In this document: piece by piece, positions 34,684 through 42,113 of the stretch | Layout: every line of letters starts with the position of its first letter | Position numbering within the stretch: the stretch's first letter is position 1 | From: Candidatus Cryosericum terrychapinii | GTDB lineage: Bacteria; Caldisericota; Caldisericia; Cryosericales; Cryosericaceae | NCBI RefSeq assembly: GCF_003570925.1 | Contig: NZ_QXIS01000001.1 | Span: forward strand, 68,851-113,687 | Length of the DNA: 44,837 nucleotides | Reading direction: 5' to 3' | The notes under the pieces: model-generated | The model's database searches: none | The model's input: the letters and a program-made list of their open reading frames with translations, nothing else | Told to the model about the DNA's origin: nothing | Position numbers and translations under genes: made by a program

Positions 34684-35180
34684 AACGGTGCGAAACGGTT
34701 CTCCGCCCAGATGCGTTCCTTGAGGAGGTCATATGCCTTCTCGAGAAGATGAAGGTGGAGTTTCTCCCATTCTTCCAGCTGTCTGTAGAGTGAAGCCTCG
34801 TCGGGCTGGGTAGCCTTTTCGGCCGCTGCATGATAGAACTCCCATGAATTGCGCTCAAGCAGCATACCCGTGTGAATCACGGAGGCTTCGTGCTGCGAGA
34901 GATCTGTTGCGCTGCGCACGGCGTCGGCCAGGACTTCATCGTGAGTCGTCTCTTTCAGTGCTCCGAGTCCAGTGATGTCCAGCATGCTGCCTGCCTGCAC
35001 GTGGTCCAGTTCCTTGTTGATGTACTGCCGGTGTTTCTCCTCCTGCTCGGTCAGATAGACGAAAACGTCACGCACCGCCCCTTCGGGGAGGGTGTAGGTT
35101 ACGCCGCGGTAGAACAGCCATCCTTCGATTTCCAGCTGCAGTGCATCCTTGAGAAGAGCAACCATTCCTTCTTCGCTCAT
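34680..35180 (-). CDS. Ferritin-like (rubrerythrin-type) diiron protein
   Basis: 166 residues, almost all helical. Two di-iron half-sites are visible: Glu17/Glu19 with E47-x-x-H50 in the first half, and Glu109/Glu114 with E139-x-x-H142 in the second. It matches COG1633-type ferritin-like proteins; no rubredoxin domain is attached, so it is not a full rubrerythrin. Likely roles are peroxide removal or iron handling in an anaerobe. The start overlaps the helicase stop (ATGA) and GGAGGTG lies six bases upstream, so it is made from the helicase transcript. Confidence 0.88.
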   Translation of the reverse strand: MSEEGMVALLKDALQLEIEGWLFYRGVTYTLPEGAVRDVFVYLTEQEEKHRQYINKELDHVQAGSMLDITGLGALKETTHDEVLADAVRSATDLSQHEASVIHTGMLLERNSWEFYHAAAEKATQPDEASLYRQLEEWEKLHLHLLEKAYDLLKERIWAENRFAPF

Positions 35181-37489
35181 TCGCCACCTCCAGTGGTCGT
35201 GTCAAGTCTGTCGAGCAGGAGCCCGAGCAGAACACGTGCACCATTCTTGTCCAGCGGCTTGTTGTTGTTGCCACACTTGGGCGAGTATACGCAGCTTGGA
35301 CAGCCATCTTTGCAGGGGCACTTGGTCACTCTGTCTAGTGCAAGGTAAACGATATCGCGAAAGTGTCCGTACGCCGATTCGGTGAGGCCGACACCTCCAA
35401 TATGCCCATCATATACAAAAATGCTGGGTTTCAACGTATCCCGGTGGAGAATGGTGGAAATGCCCCCGAGATCGCGCTGGTCGCACAGCACGACAATCGG
35501 CATCAGGGCTATGAGCAGGTGCTCAGCGGCATGCAGGCTCCCTGCGATGTCATAGCCACCTTCCTTGAGCGTGTCGAGCATGGCATCAGGGACAGTGATC
35601 CAAAGCGCCATCGTCTCATAGCTGATCTCGGGCGTGTCGATGTATTCACGCCCAACCTCCGTCTCGATGTGGAAGCTCTTCTTGATGAAGCCGACCGTCT
35701 GCTCGGACACCACGACCTTGCCGAACGACAGGCCGACGTCGCCATAGTCACGGTGGTCCCGTTCGTTCTGGACGACGACGTCACTGCGGATAATTGCATC
35801 GGTGTAGTAGTTCTGCGTCGTGGGGATGGCATGGACGACCTGCTGTTCGTGATCATTGTCCGTGACGAGATACGAGTCTCCCTGATGGAGGAACACAGCA
35901 CCGGGGTAGAATTCCTCGATGACCTTGTAAGCGTCGGCTTCCTCGATGACCTGCCCGTCGCCCTGGTTCAGAATGTGGTAGCGTTTGTCCGACAGCGTGC
36001 GCAAACTCACGAACCGGTGGGGATAGGTCTCAGTCGACACGATGAGCGGGCCGCGGGCGCGCAGCTTTCCATCCGCCTCCAGCTGTTCGACGAGCGGCGT
36101 GTACTGCGGGCCGAAGTACTCGACGTCGATTGCTGCTCGCAGCGGGAGTTCATACGCCGCGCAGCGGAGGTGAGCGCTGAGGATGTACTCGTTGCCAGGG
36201 TTGATCGTCGGCGTGCCGAAGCGGCCTGACGACAGGAACCCCGGCGTCTGAACAACGTATTGGTCGAGCGGGTTCGATGACGCCACAAACACGGACAACG
36301 AATGGTCTCGTTCGCGCCCTGCCCGTCCCATCTGCTGAAAGAGGCTGGTCACGGAACCAGGGTAACCCGCCGTGATCGACACGTCGAGGTGCCCGATGTC
36401 GATGCCGAGTTCGAGCGCATTGGTTGTGATGACGCCGGTCAGCTCGCCGGAGGAAAGACGGTGTTCGATGCCCCTGCGAACGGCAGGGAGGTAGCCTGCG
36501 CGGTAGGTCGCGACGCGGTCCCCAAGGCGCTGGCCCTTGCCTGCTCCGGCGTCCCTGACGTACTTGTACAACAACTCTGCTTCCTGACGCGATTTCGTGA
36601 AGACGATCGTTCGCACATCTTCCTGAACGGCGCGCTGAAGAAGCCACAGTGCTTCCTTCATGACACTCTTACGAATGTTGTTCTGCTTGTCGACGATCCT
36701 CGGATTGAACAGCAGGAGGGTCTGCTGTCCCTTGGGAGCTCCGGACGAATCCACGTTGTGGACGAGCTCTCCAGTAAGCTGGGAAGCGAACTTGCCGGGT
36801 TCGTCGATCGTAGCGGACGTAACGAAGAACACGGGGTGGGCGCCGTAGAAGTTGGCCAGTCGCCGAAGACGCCGCAGGAGCAGGGCCATGTGCGAACCCA
36901 GGACGCCGTGGTAGTAGTGACCTTCGTCGACGACGATGAACGCCAGTCCGCGCATGAACCGTGACCAGCTCTCGTGATGTGGCAGAATGCTGTAGTGGAG
37001 GCTGTCGGGGTTGGACAGGATGAGACGCCCGAACTTGCGCAGCTGGCGCCTCGCGTCGGGGTCGGTATCGCCATCATAGACGGCGGTGTTGATGCGGGCC
37101 ATGCATCGTTCCATTTCCCTCAGCTTGGCCAGCTGGTCTTCGATAAGTGCCTTCGTGGGGTAGAGGAATAGAGCTGTTGCCCCGGGATGCTTGAGGAGAT
37201 GGTCCAGGACTGGTAGCTGGAAGGCAAGGCTCTTTCCGCTCGCCGTGGGGCTGACCACTGTTACGTTGTAGCCGTCACAGGCCCTGTCGAAACAGGCGCG
37301 CTGGAAGGCGTACAGCTCGCGGATCCCTTTGTCTGCAAGGTCGGCTGACAAGTCGGGATCGACAGCTGGCGGTAGAGGGGCGAACGACGCTTCCCGCGCT
37401 TCGAAGTCCAGCCGGCTGACAATCTGGCCATCATAATCCTGTGAGGTCGTCAGCTCCCGCAACAGGAACTGCAGTTCATGCTCTGTCAT
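35177..37489 (-). CDS. MrfA/Hrq1-type superfamily 2 DNA helicase (DUF1998)
   Basis: 770 residues from ATG 37489; the frame continues 18 codons further upstream through the terminator hairpin, which makes that longer form unlikely. Motif I is SPTASGKS (about 80-87), motif II is DEGH (188-191; the family usually has DEVH or DEAH), motif III is TSATI, and motif VI is QMGRAGRE. A C-terminal DUF1998 domain ends with a cysteine cluster CPCKDGCPSC...C (about 730-750) that in B. subtilis MrfA binds a metal. MrfA acts in repair of mitomycin-type DNA damage with the nuclease MrfB. No mrfB is seen here; the coupled gene is a ferritin-like protein. The ribosome site is weak. Confidence 0.92.
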   Translation of the reverse strand: MTEHELQFLLRELTTSQDYDGQIVSRLDFEAREASFAPLPPAVDPDLSADLADKGIRELYAFQRACFDRACDGYNVTVVSPTASGKSLAFQLPVLDHLLKHPGATALFLYPTKALIEDQLAKLREMERCMARINTAVYDGDTDPDARRQLRKFGRLILSNPDSLHYSILPHHESWSRFMRGLAFIVVDEGHYYHGVLGSHMALLLRRLRRLANFYGAHPVFFVTSATIDEPGKFASQLTGELVHNVDSSGAPKGQQTLLLFNPRIVDKQNNIRKSVMKEALWLLQRAVQEDVRTIVFTKSRQEAELLYKYVRDAGAGKGQRLGDRVATYRAGYLPAVRRGIEHRLSSGELTGVITTNALELGIDIGHLDVSITAGYPGSVTSLFQQMGRAGRERDHSLSVFVASSNPLDQYVVQTPGFLSSGRFGTPTINPGNEYILSAHLRCAAYELPLRAAIDVEYFGPQYTPLVEQLEADGKLRARGPLIVSTETYPHRFVSLRTLSDKRYHILNQGDGQVIEEADAYKVIEEFYPGAVFLHQGDSYLVTDNDHEQQVVHAIPTTQNYYTDAIIRSDVVVQNERDHRDYGDVGLSFGKVVVSEQTVGFIKKSFHIETEVGREYIDTPEISYETMALWITVPDAMLDTLKEGGYDIAGSLHAAEHLLIALMPIVVLCDQRDLGGISTILHRDTLKPSIFVYDGHIGGVGLTESAYGHFRDIVYLALDRVTKCPCKDGCPSCVYSPKCGNNNKPLDKNGARVLLGLLLDRLDTTTGGGE

Positions 37490-37520
37490 GAAACTAGTGT
37501 ACCCGGAACAGGAAAGACAG

Positions 37521-37549
37521 AAAGGCGTGCGCTCCTTGCGCACGCCTTT
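37521..37549 (-). terminator. Intrinsic terminator upstream of the helicase gene
   Basis: Perfect 11-bp stem (37521-37531 with 37539-37549), seven-base loop, followed on the minus strand by TTTCTGTCTTTCC. It ends the small helical protein transcript about 30 bases before the helicase start. Confidence 0.8.
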
Positions 37550-37576
37550 CGAAGGCTGCTATCGAAGACTGAAAGC

Positions 37577-37870
37577 TCAGGCGTTGTCGTCGCCGATCTT
37601 CTTGAGCTCTTCCTGTTTTGCAGCTATCTGAGTTTCAAACTCGCCGACTGCCGCCTGGACTGCGGCGAATGCGCCGGTGATGTCATCGATGGTCTTTCCT
37701 TGCTCAAGCATGGCGTACACGTTCACGCCGAATTCCTGCTTCGCGTCCTTGATCTTGCCCTGAAGACCTGAGATGTCCATCTTCAGTTTTGTGCTTGCCG
37801 CCAAGTCCTTTGCTCCGTCGGCGACCTTGCCCGCGGCACTCTTGAGCTTGTCCATCCAACCGTCTGCCAT
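37577..37870 (-). CDS. Small helical protein, function unknown
   Basis: 97 residues, no Cys and no membrane segment. The sequence reads as amphipathic helices: MADGWMDKLKSAAGKVADGA, a KLKMDISGLQGKIKDAKQEFG segment split by a Gly, then a coiled-coil-like C-terminal half (FAAVQAAVGEFETQIAAK). This looks like the N-terminal helical part of zinc-ribbon proteins in other bacteria but without the ribbon. AAGGAGG is four to five bases before ATG 37870. It lies 138 bases downstream of the Roadblock gene on the same strand, so they may be co-transcribed, and it is followed by a strong terminator. Confidence 0.8.
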   Translation of the reverse strand: MADGWMDKLKSAAGKVADGAKDLAASTKLKMDISGLQGKIKDAKQEFGVNVYAMLEQGKTIDDITGAFAAVQAAVGEFETQIAAKQEELKKIGDDNA

Positions 37871-38008
37871 GGTTCCTCCTTGCACATTGTCGCGCGCGTA
37901 GCGCGCGTTCGTGAGAACAGCCCGCTGCGCTCGAATGACACCACAATACGACCAGAGATGTCGGATGACCGACAGTGCCGCGCCAGAAATGCCCGCGCGC
38001 AGCAGCGG

Positions 38009-38344
38009 CTACATCTGTGTTCTGAGCTGGTTGGCAGCCTTGCGAATCTCGATGCGCAGGCGCCCGAGGTTCACTTCCGAGTTCGTGAGAACCACGAGAA
38101 ACGCGTCGGGCAGGTCAATCATGAAGGCCTTGCCCTTGTCGCCCTCGAGAGTAATCATGCCAATCGTTCCTATGGCCATGATACCGGATGTCGTCGAAGC
38201 GTTCTGAAAAACGCTTGCCGCCATGCCGGCGATAGACTCCTCATCCTGGTCCAGAGCGCTGGCAATGATAAGGCCGTCCTTGCTCACGATGGCACTTCCT
38301 GTCACACCCATTTCCTTGTCCAGCTTCCGCAAGACTTCTTCCAT
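38009..38344 (-). CDS. Roadblock/LC7 domain protein
   Basis: 111 residues, a single Roadblock/LC7 domain: VLRKLDKEMGVTGSAIVSKDG at the start, alternating helices and strands, and a VVLTNSEVNLGRLRIEIRKA ending. In bacteria these proteins dimerise and usually regulate a small Ras-like GTPase (MglA/MglB type). No GTPase gene is in the window; the nearest possible relative by theme is the DUF4388 gene at 1575-2366. GAGGAGG stands four bases before ATG 38344. It has a good promoter at 38428-38455. Confidence 0.92.
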   Translation of the reverse strand: MEEVLRKLDKEMGVTGSAIVSKDGLIIASALDQDEESIAGMAASVFQNASTTSGIMAIGTIGMITLEGDKGKAFMIDLPDAFLVVLTNSEVNLGRLRIEIRKAANQLRTQM

Positions 38345-38427
38345 GGTGCCTCCTCATGCCCCTCTCGTGTTCTTCCAGCAGGCGCGTCTCCTTACGAAGA
38401 ACAACGAGCTTCCGGTCTCTCTTTTTC

Positions 38428-38455
38428 ATTGTAGAGATGATGAAATGCAAGTCAA
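38428..38455 (-). promoter_or_regulatory. Promoter of the Roadblock gene
   Basis: On the minus strand TTGACT (38450-38455), 16-base spacer, TACAAT (38428-38433). The leader is about 75 bases. Confidence 0.65.
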
Positions 38456-38466
38456 TTGTAGAGATG
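38428..38466. repeat. 12-bp direct repeat around the Roadblock promoter
   Basis: ATTGTAGAGATG occurs at 38428-38439 and again at 38455-38466, 27 bases apart. One copy contains the -10 and the other touches the -35. It may be a regulator site, or the upstream copy may supply a second -10. Confidence 0.6.
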
Positions 38467-38552
38467 CTACGCATCCGGATATCTGGACATCGCATTGCCT
38501 CCACGTCGATGTCCAAAGCCCCTGTGTCCTTCCTGTCGTCACAGCGCCTCGC

Positions 38553-38581
38553 TTGCCAGCGACGGCATTTTCTGGTACAAT
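38553..38581 (+). promoter_or_regulatory. rpsB operon promoter
   Basis: TTGCCA (38553-38558), 17-base spacer, TACAAT (38576-38581). It predicts a leader of about 95 bases before the rpsB start. Confidence 0.6.
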
Positions 38582-38600
38582 TGCCATGCAAGATTCCACA

Positions 38601-38654
38601 CGCCCGGGATTCTGGAGTGTTCCGCATTGCGGTTCTCCGGAAGGTGAACGGGCG
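38601..38654 (+). promoter_or_regulatory. Structured rpsB mRNA leader
   Basis: An outer helix pairs CGCCCG (38601-38606) with CGGGCG (38649-38654). Inside it a hairpin pairs 38612-38617 with 38635-38640, and within that CCGC (38622-38625) pairs with GCGG (38629-38632). Ribosomal protein S2 represses its own leader in other bacteria, so this may be such a site; that is inference from position and fold only. Confidence 0.45.
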
Positions 38655-38682
38655 GAGGCAAAAACTAACAGGAGGCACTATT

Positions 38683-39489
38683 GTGGCAGTCGTAACAATG
38701 AAGTCCCTGCTCGAGGCAGGCGTGCATTTTGGTCACCAGGTTCGCAGATGGGATCCGCGCATGAAGCATTTTATCTTCACGCAGCGCAACGGCATTCACA
38801 TCTTTGACCTCAAACAGACCGTTGCCAAGCTCGACGAGGCGTATGCCTTCCTTTCGAAGGTTTCGCGCGAAGGTGGCAACGTCATCTTCATCGGCACCAA
38901 GAAAGCTGCGCAGGATATCGTTCGCGAAGAAGCGACCCGTGCAGGCGCCTGGTATGTCAACGAGCGCTGGGTCGGCGGTCTCATGACCAACTACATCACT
39001 GTCCGCAAGAGCATCGACCGCCTGAAGCAGATCGACCGTGAAGAAGCCGATGGTGTTATCGAAACAATGGGAATCAAGGAACGCACGAAGACCATGAAGT
39101 CCAAGGCTCGCCTGAGCAAGCTGTTCGGCGGTCTTCGTACCATGGAAGGCCTTCCCCGCGCCATCTATGTCATCGACACCCACAAGGAGCATAGTGCCAT
39201 CCAGGAAGCACATGTGCTCGGCATTCCGGTGGTCGCCATCGTCGACACCAACTGCAACCCCGATGAGATCGACTACCAGATTCCAGCAAACGATGATGCA
39301 ATCAGGTCTCTCCGTCTCATCACCGCGCTCATGGCCAGTGCCCTCATCGAGGGACGCGAGGGTGTGCAGCAGTCCGAGGCAAATGAGGAGCACGCCAGCA
39401 TGGATGACTTCGCCCATGAAGCTGAGAAGGCGAAGGAGCCGGTGCTAGAGGTGGAGGACACTACGGACGACGAGAATGAGGTGAGATAA
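38683..39489 (+). CDS. rpsB: 30S ribosomal protein S2
   Basis: 268 residues from GTG 38683, seven bases after GGAGG; the protein start MAVVTMKSLLEAGVHFGHQ is the standard S2 N-terminus, so the much longer upstream open frame is not coding. Family motifs include RRWDPRMKHFIF, GTKKAAQDIV, NERWVGGLMTNY and VVAIVDTNCNPDEIDY. The last ~35 residues form an acidic tail (EVEDTTDDENE), common in this protein. Its stop overlaps the tsf start (TAATG). S2 binds the 30S head late in assembly together with S1. Confidence 0.98.
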   Translation: MAVVTMKSLLEAGVHFGHQVRRWDPRMKHFIFTQRNGIHIFDLKQTVAKLDEAYAFLSKVSREGGNVIFIGTKKAAQDIVREEATRAGAWYVNERWVGGLMTNYITVRKSIDRLKQIDREEADGVIETMGIKERTKTMKSKARLSKLFGGLRTMEGLPRAIYVIDTHKEHSAIQEAHVLGIPVVAIVDTNCNPDEIDYQIPANDDAIRSLRLITALMASALIEGREGVQQSEANEEHASMDDFAHEAEKAKEPVLEVEDTTDDENEVR

Positions 39490-40100
39490 TGGCAACGATT
39501 GATATGCAGACTGTCAAGACCCTGCGCGAACGAACCGGCGCCGGTGTCCTCGACTGCAAGAAGGCACTCGTAGCTTGCGATGGGAACATCGACAAAGCTA
39601 TCGACGTGCTGCGGGAGAAGGGACTGGCCAAGGCTATTTCCAAGTCGTCACGTGAGGCTGGAGATGGCATGGTCTTCACCTATATACACGCTGGTGGCAA
39701 GCTGGGTGTTTTGGTCGAGTTGAACTGCGAGACCGATTTCGTCGCCAAGACCGAGGATTTCCAGGGCCTGGGCAAGGAGATTGCGATACAAGTGGCGGCC
39801 ACAGATCCTTCCTTCATCCGTCTGGAGGACGTTCCGGCGGACGTCGTCGAGCATGAGAAGGATCTCTACCGCGTTCAGCTCGAGGCTGAGAAGAAGCCGG
39901 AGCAGGTCTGGGAGAAGATCATCGAGGGCAAGCTGGGAGCGTATTATAAAGAGAACTGTCTGATTCAGCAGCCGTACATCCGTGATGAGAGCAAGACGAT
40001 CGACGAGCTCATCAAGGCGATGATTGCCAAGACCGGCGAGAACATCGTAGTCGCGCGGTTTGCGCGCTTCAAGATCGGCGGCAAGCCCACAGTCTGCTAG
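39489..40100 (+). CDS. tsf: Elongation factor Ts, short form
   Basis: 203 residues, about 80-90 fewer than E. coli EF-Ts and close to the Thermus/Thermotoga length, with only one core repeat. It exchanges GDP for GTP on EF-Tu. The N-terminal UBA-like part (VKTLRERTGAGVLDCKKAL) contacts EF-Tu; the TDF motif occurs in NCETDFVAKT (about 79-88), and the C-terminus has LIQQPYIRDESKT. The TAATG overlap with rpsB means coupled translation. Confidence 0.97.
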   Translation: MATIDMQTVKTLRERTGAGVLDCKKALVACDGNIDKAIDVLREKGLAKAISKSSREAGDGMVFTYIHAGGKLGVLVELNCETDFVAKTEDFQGLGKEIAIQVAATDPSFIRLEDVPADVVEHEKDLYRVQLEAEKKPEQVWEKIIEGKLGAYYKENCLIQQPYIRDESKTIDELIKAMIAKTGENIVVARFARFKIGGKPTVC

Positions 40101-40122
40101 TCTTCGGCATACACTCACACCC

Positions 40123-40839
40123 ATGGCGGCGTTGTACAAGAGAGTAGTGCTGAAACTCAGCGGCGAGGCTCTGAAGGGCAGCGCCGCTTCTGGCATCGAT
40201 TTCTCGGTACTGCAGTTCATTGCGCGAGAGGTGCAGCAGCTTCTCGGACTAGGCGTACAGGTCGGTTTGGTCATTGGCGGCGGAAACATCTGGCGAGGAA
40301 CCAATGCTGAGGGTACGGGTCTGGACCGTGCCACGGCCGATTACATGGGGATGCTGGCGACCATCATGAATGGACTGGCGCTGCAATCGGCGTTCGAGCA
40401 GGTTGGACTCGAAGCGAGGGCAATGTCGGCATTGCGTCTGGATGAGGTTTGTGAGCCGTATATCCGCCAGCGGGCCCTTGAGCACCTCCGCAGGAATCGC
40501 GTCGTCATTTTTGTAGGAGGGACCGGTCTCCCGTATTTCACGACGGATACCGTAGCGGCCCTTCGAGCCGTCGAGGTCGGAGCGGACATCTTCCTGAAAG
40601 GCACAAACGTGGACGCCGTATATTCCGCGGATCCGCGCACGGACAGAACAGCCGCACCGTATCGCCAGATTGGCTACGACCAGTTTCTGGCTGACCATCT
40701 GAAGGCGATGGACGCAACAGCTGTCTCTCTTTGCCGCGAGAATCATCTCCCAATTCTGCTATTCAACATGAACAAGCCCGGTAACATTGTCCGGGCGGCG
40801 ATGCAAGGCGACATCGGAACTCTGATCAAGGAGGCTTAG
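40123..40839 (+). CDS. pyrH: UMP kinase
   Basis: 238 residues, amino-acid kinase family. It converts UMP and ATP to UDP and ADP. Motifs: YKRVVLKLSGEAL at the start, GGGNIWRG (about 48-55), DYMGMLATIMNGLAL (about 73-87), TGLPYFTTDT and LKGTNVDAVYSADPR. ATG 40123 gives the usual N-terminus, but the preceding bases (CACTCACACCC) show no ribosome site, which is unusual in this window; reinitiation after tsf, 22 bases upstream, may be used. An alternative upstream start would add low-complexity residues from inside tsf. Confidence 0.96.
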   Translation: MAALYKRVVLKLSGEALKGSAASGIDFSVLQFIAREVQQLLGLGVQVGLVIGGGNIWRGTNAEGTGLDRATADYMGMLATIMNGLALQSAFEQVGLEARAMSALRLDEVCEPYIRQRALEHLRRNRVVIFVGGTGLPYFTTDTVAALRAVEVGADIFLKGTNVDAVYSADPRTDRTAAPYRQIGYDQFLADHLKAMDATAVSLCRENHLPILLFNMNKPGNIVRAAMQGDIGTLIKEA

Positions 40840-41394
40840 GTGGAGAAGTACTTCACGCCAATCGATGCCAAGATGCAGGCTGCTCATCAGGCCCTTCTCA
40901 AGGACTACTCCGAGATTCGCGCCGGTCGAATCACGCCGGCCTACGTTGACGGTGTTGTCGTTGAGGCTTACGGACAACGCAACCCTCTGAAGGATGTCGC
41001 TACGATTTCGGCTCCACAGGCGAAGGTCCTTGTTGTGGAACCATGGGACAAGAACCTGTTGAAGGAAGTTGAGCGCGCCATCCTGAAGGCCAACATCGGC
41101 GTCACGCCCACTAATGACGGCCAGCGTGTACGGCTCGTCTTCCCGGATCTGACACTTGACGAGCGGAAGAAGATGGTAGCGCGTATCTCCCAGCTCACGG
41201 AGAAGTTCCGCGAAGAGATCCGCTCCGTTCGCCGTGATGTCCGCGATGACATCAAGGCAAAGGAGAAGGCCAAGGAACTGTCTGAGGATGAGCAGCATCG
41301 ACTAGAGGAAGAGCTCGACAAACTCACAGACAAACACATCACAGAGATCAACAAAGCCTTCGAAGCCAAGGAGAAGGAGATCCTGTCTCTGTAG
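40840..41394 (+). CDS. frr: Ribosome recycling factor
   Basis: 184 residues, normal for RRF, which with EF-G splits the post-termination ribosome. Signatures: IRAGRITPAYVDGVVVEAYGQRNPL (here written across about residues 26-51) and the helix EEIRSVRRDVRDDIK (about 128-142). The GTG 40840 start is directly after the pyrH stop, with AAGGAGG five bases upstream inside pyrH. Confidence 0.97.
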   Translation: MEKYFTPIDAKMQAAHQALLKDYSEIRAGRITPAYVDGVVVEAYGQRNPLKDVATISAPQAKVLVVEPWDKNLLKEVERAILKANIGVTPTNDGQRVRLVFPDLTLDERKKMVARISQLTEKFREEIRSVRRDVRDDIKAKEKAKELSEDEQHRLEEELDKLTDKHITEINKAFEAKEKEILSL

Positions 41395-41408
41395 GGACAC
41401 CTGACGTC

Positions 41409-42113
41409 GTGACCACATGCAGTCAGCTTCATGTCGCCATTGTGATGGACGGCAATGGCAGGTGGGCGGTTGAGCGTGGACTCCCTCGAATTGCCGGCCA
41501 CAGGCAGGGCGCTCAGGCAGTACATGACATCGTGGCGGCTGCGCCCGGGTTGGGCGTGACCGCCTTGACCGTTTTTGCCTTCTCGACGGAAAACTGGAAG
41601 CGACCGCCGGATGAAGTGAGCTACATCTTGCACCTGTTCGTCTCGATGGTTACGAAATGGTTACCAGAGCTGGTTTCTCAGCACGTGCGAGTGCGGATTA
41701 TCGGAGATCGTGCGGCGCTGCCTGCCGACGTCAGCGCTTCTGTCGAGACAATCGAGAAGCGTACGGTGTCCTGCGACGGTCTTCATCTCAACGTCGCCCT
41801 CAACTATGGAGGACGGGCGGAGATCCTGCATGCGGCAAGGGCATTTGCTGCCGAATGTGCGGCGGGAACGGCGGCGCCCGAAGACCTCACCGAAGACAGG
41901 TTCGATTCGTATCTGTGGCTGTGGGGTGAGGCCCCCCCGGATATTATTGTCCGTACCGGAGCAGAGTCGCGGGTATCCAACTTTCTACTGTGGGAGATGG
42001 CCTATGCCGAGTTGTTCTTTCTGGACCTGCTGTGGCCGGATTTCACACCGGCGACGCTCGACATGATTGTGCAGAAGTTCAAATCTAGGAACCGGAGGTT
42101 CGGTAGCTCATGA
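41409..42113 (+). CDS. uppS: Undecaprenyl diphosphate synthase (cis-prenyltransferase)
   Basis: 234 residues. It extends farnesyl diphosphate with isopentenyl units to make the lipid carrier for cell-wall synthesis. The active-site motif VAIVMDGNGRWA has Asp14; FSTENWKRP (about 58-66) and RTGAESRVSNFLLWE (about 187-201) are the other substrate motifs; the last is usually RTSGEQRLSNFLLWQ. GTG 41409 is the start; the site upstream is weak. Followed directly by dxr (ATGA overlap). Confidence 0.95.
   Translation: MTTCSQLHVAIVMDGNGRWAVERGLPRIAGHRQGAQAVHDIVAAAPGLGVTALTVFAFSTENWKRPPDEVSYILHLFVSMVTKWLPELVSQHVRVRIIGDRAALPADVSASVETIEKRTVSCDGLHLNVALNYGGRAEILHAARAFAAECAAGTAAPEDLTEDRFDSYLWLWGEAPPDIIVRTGAESRVSNFLLWEMAYAELFFLDLLWPDFTPATLDMIVQKFKSRNRRFGSS

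Noticed and set aside
37891-37907. GC-only hairpin (seven pairs, three-base loop) between the Roadblock and helical protein genes
   Set aside because: No T-run follows it on either strand, so I do not call it a terminator; it may simply be local GC bias.
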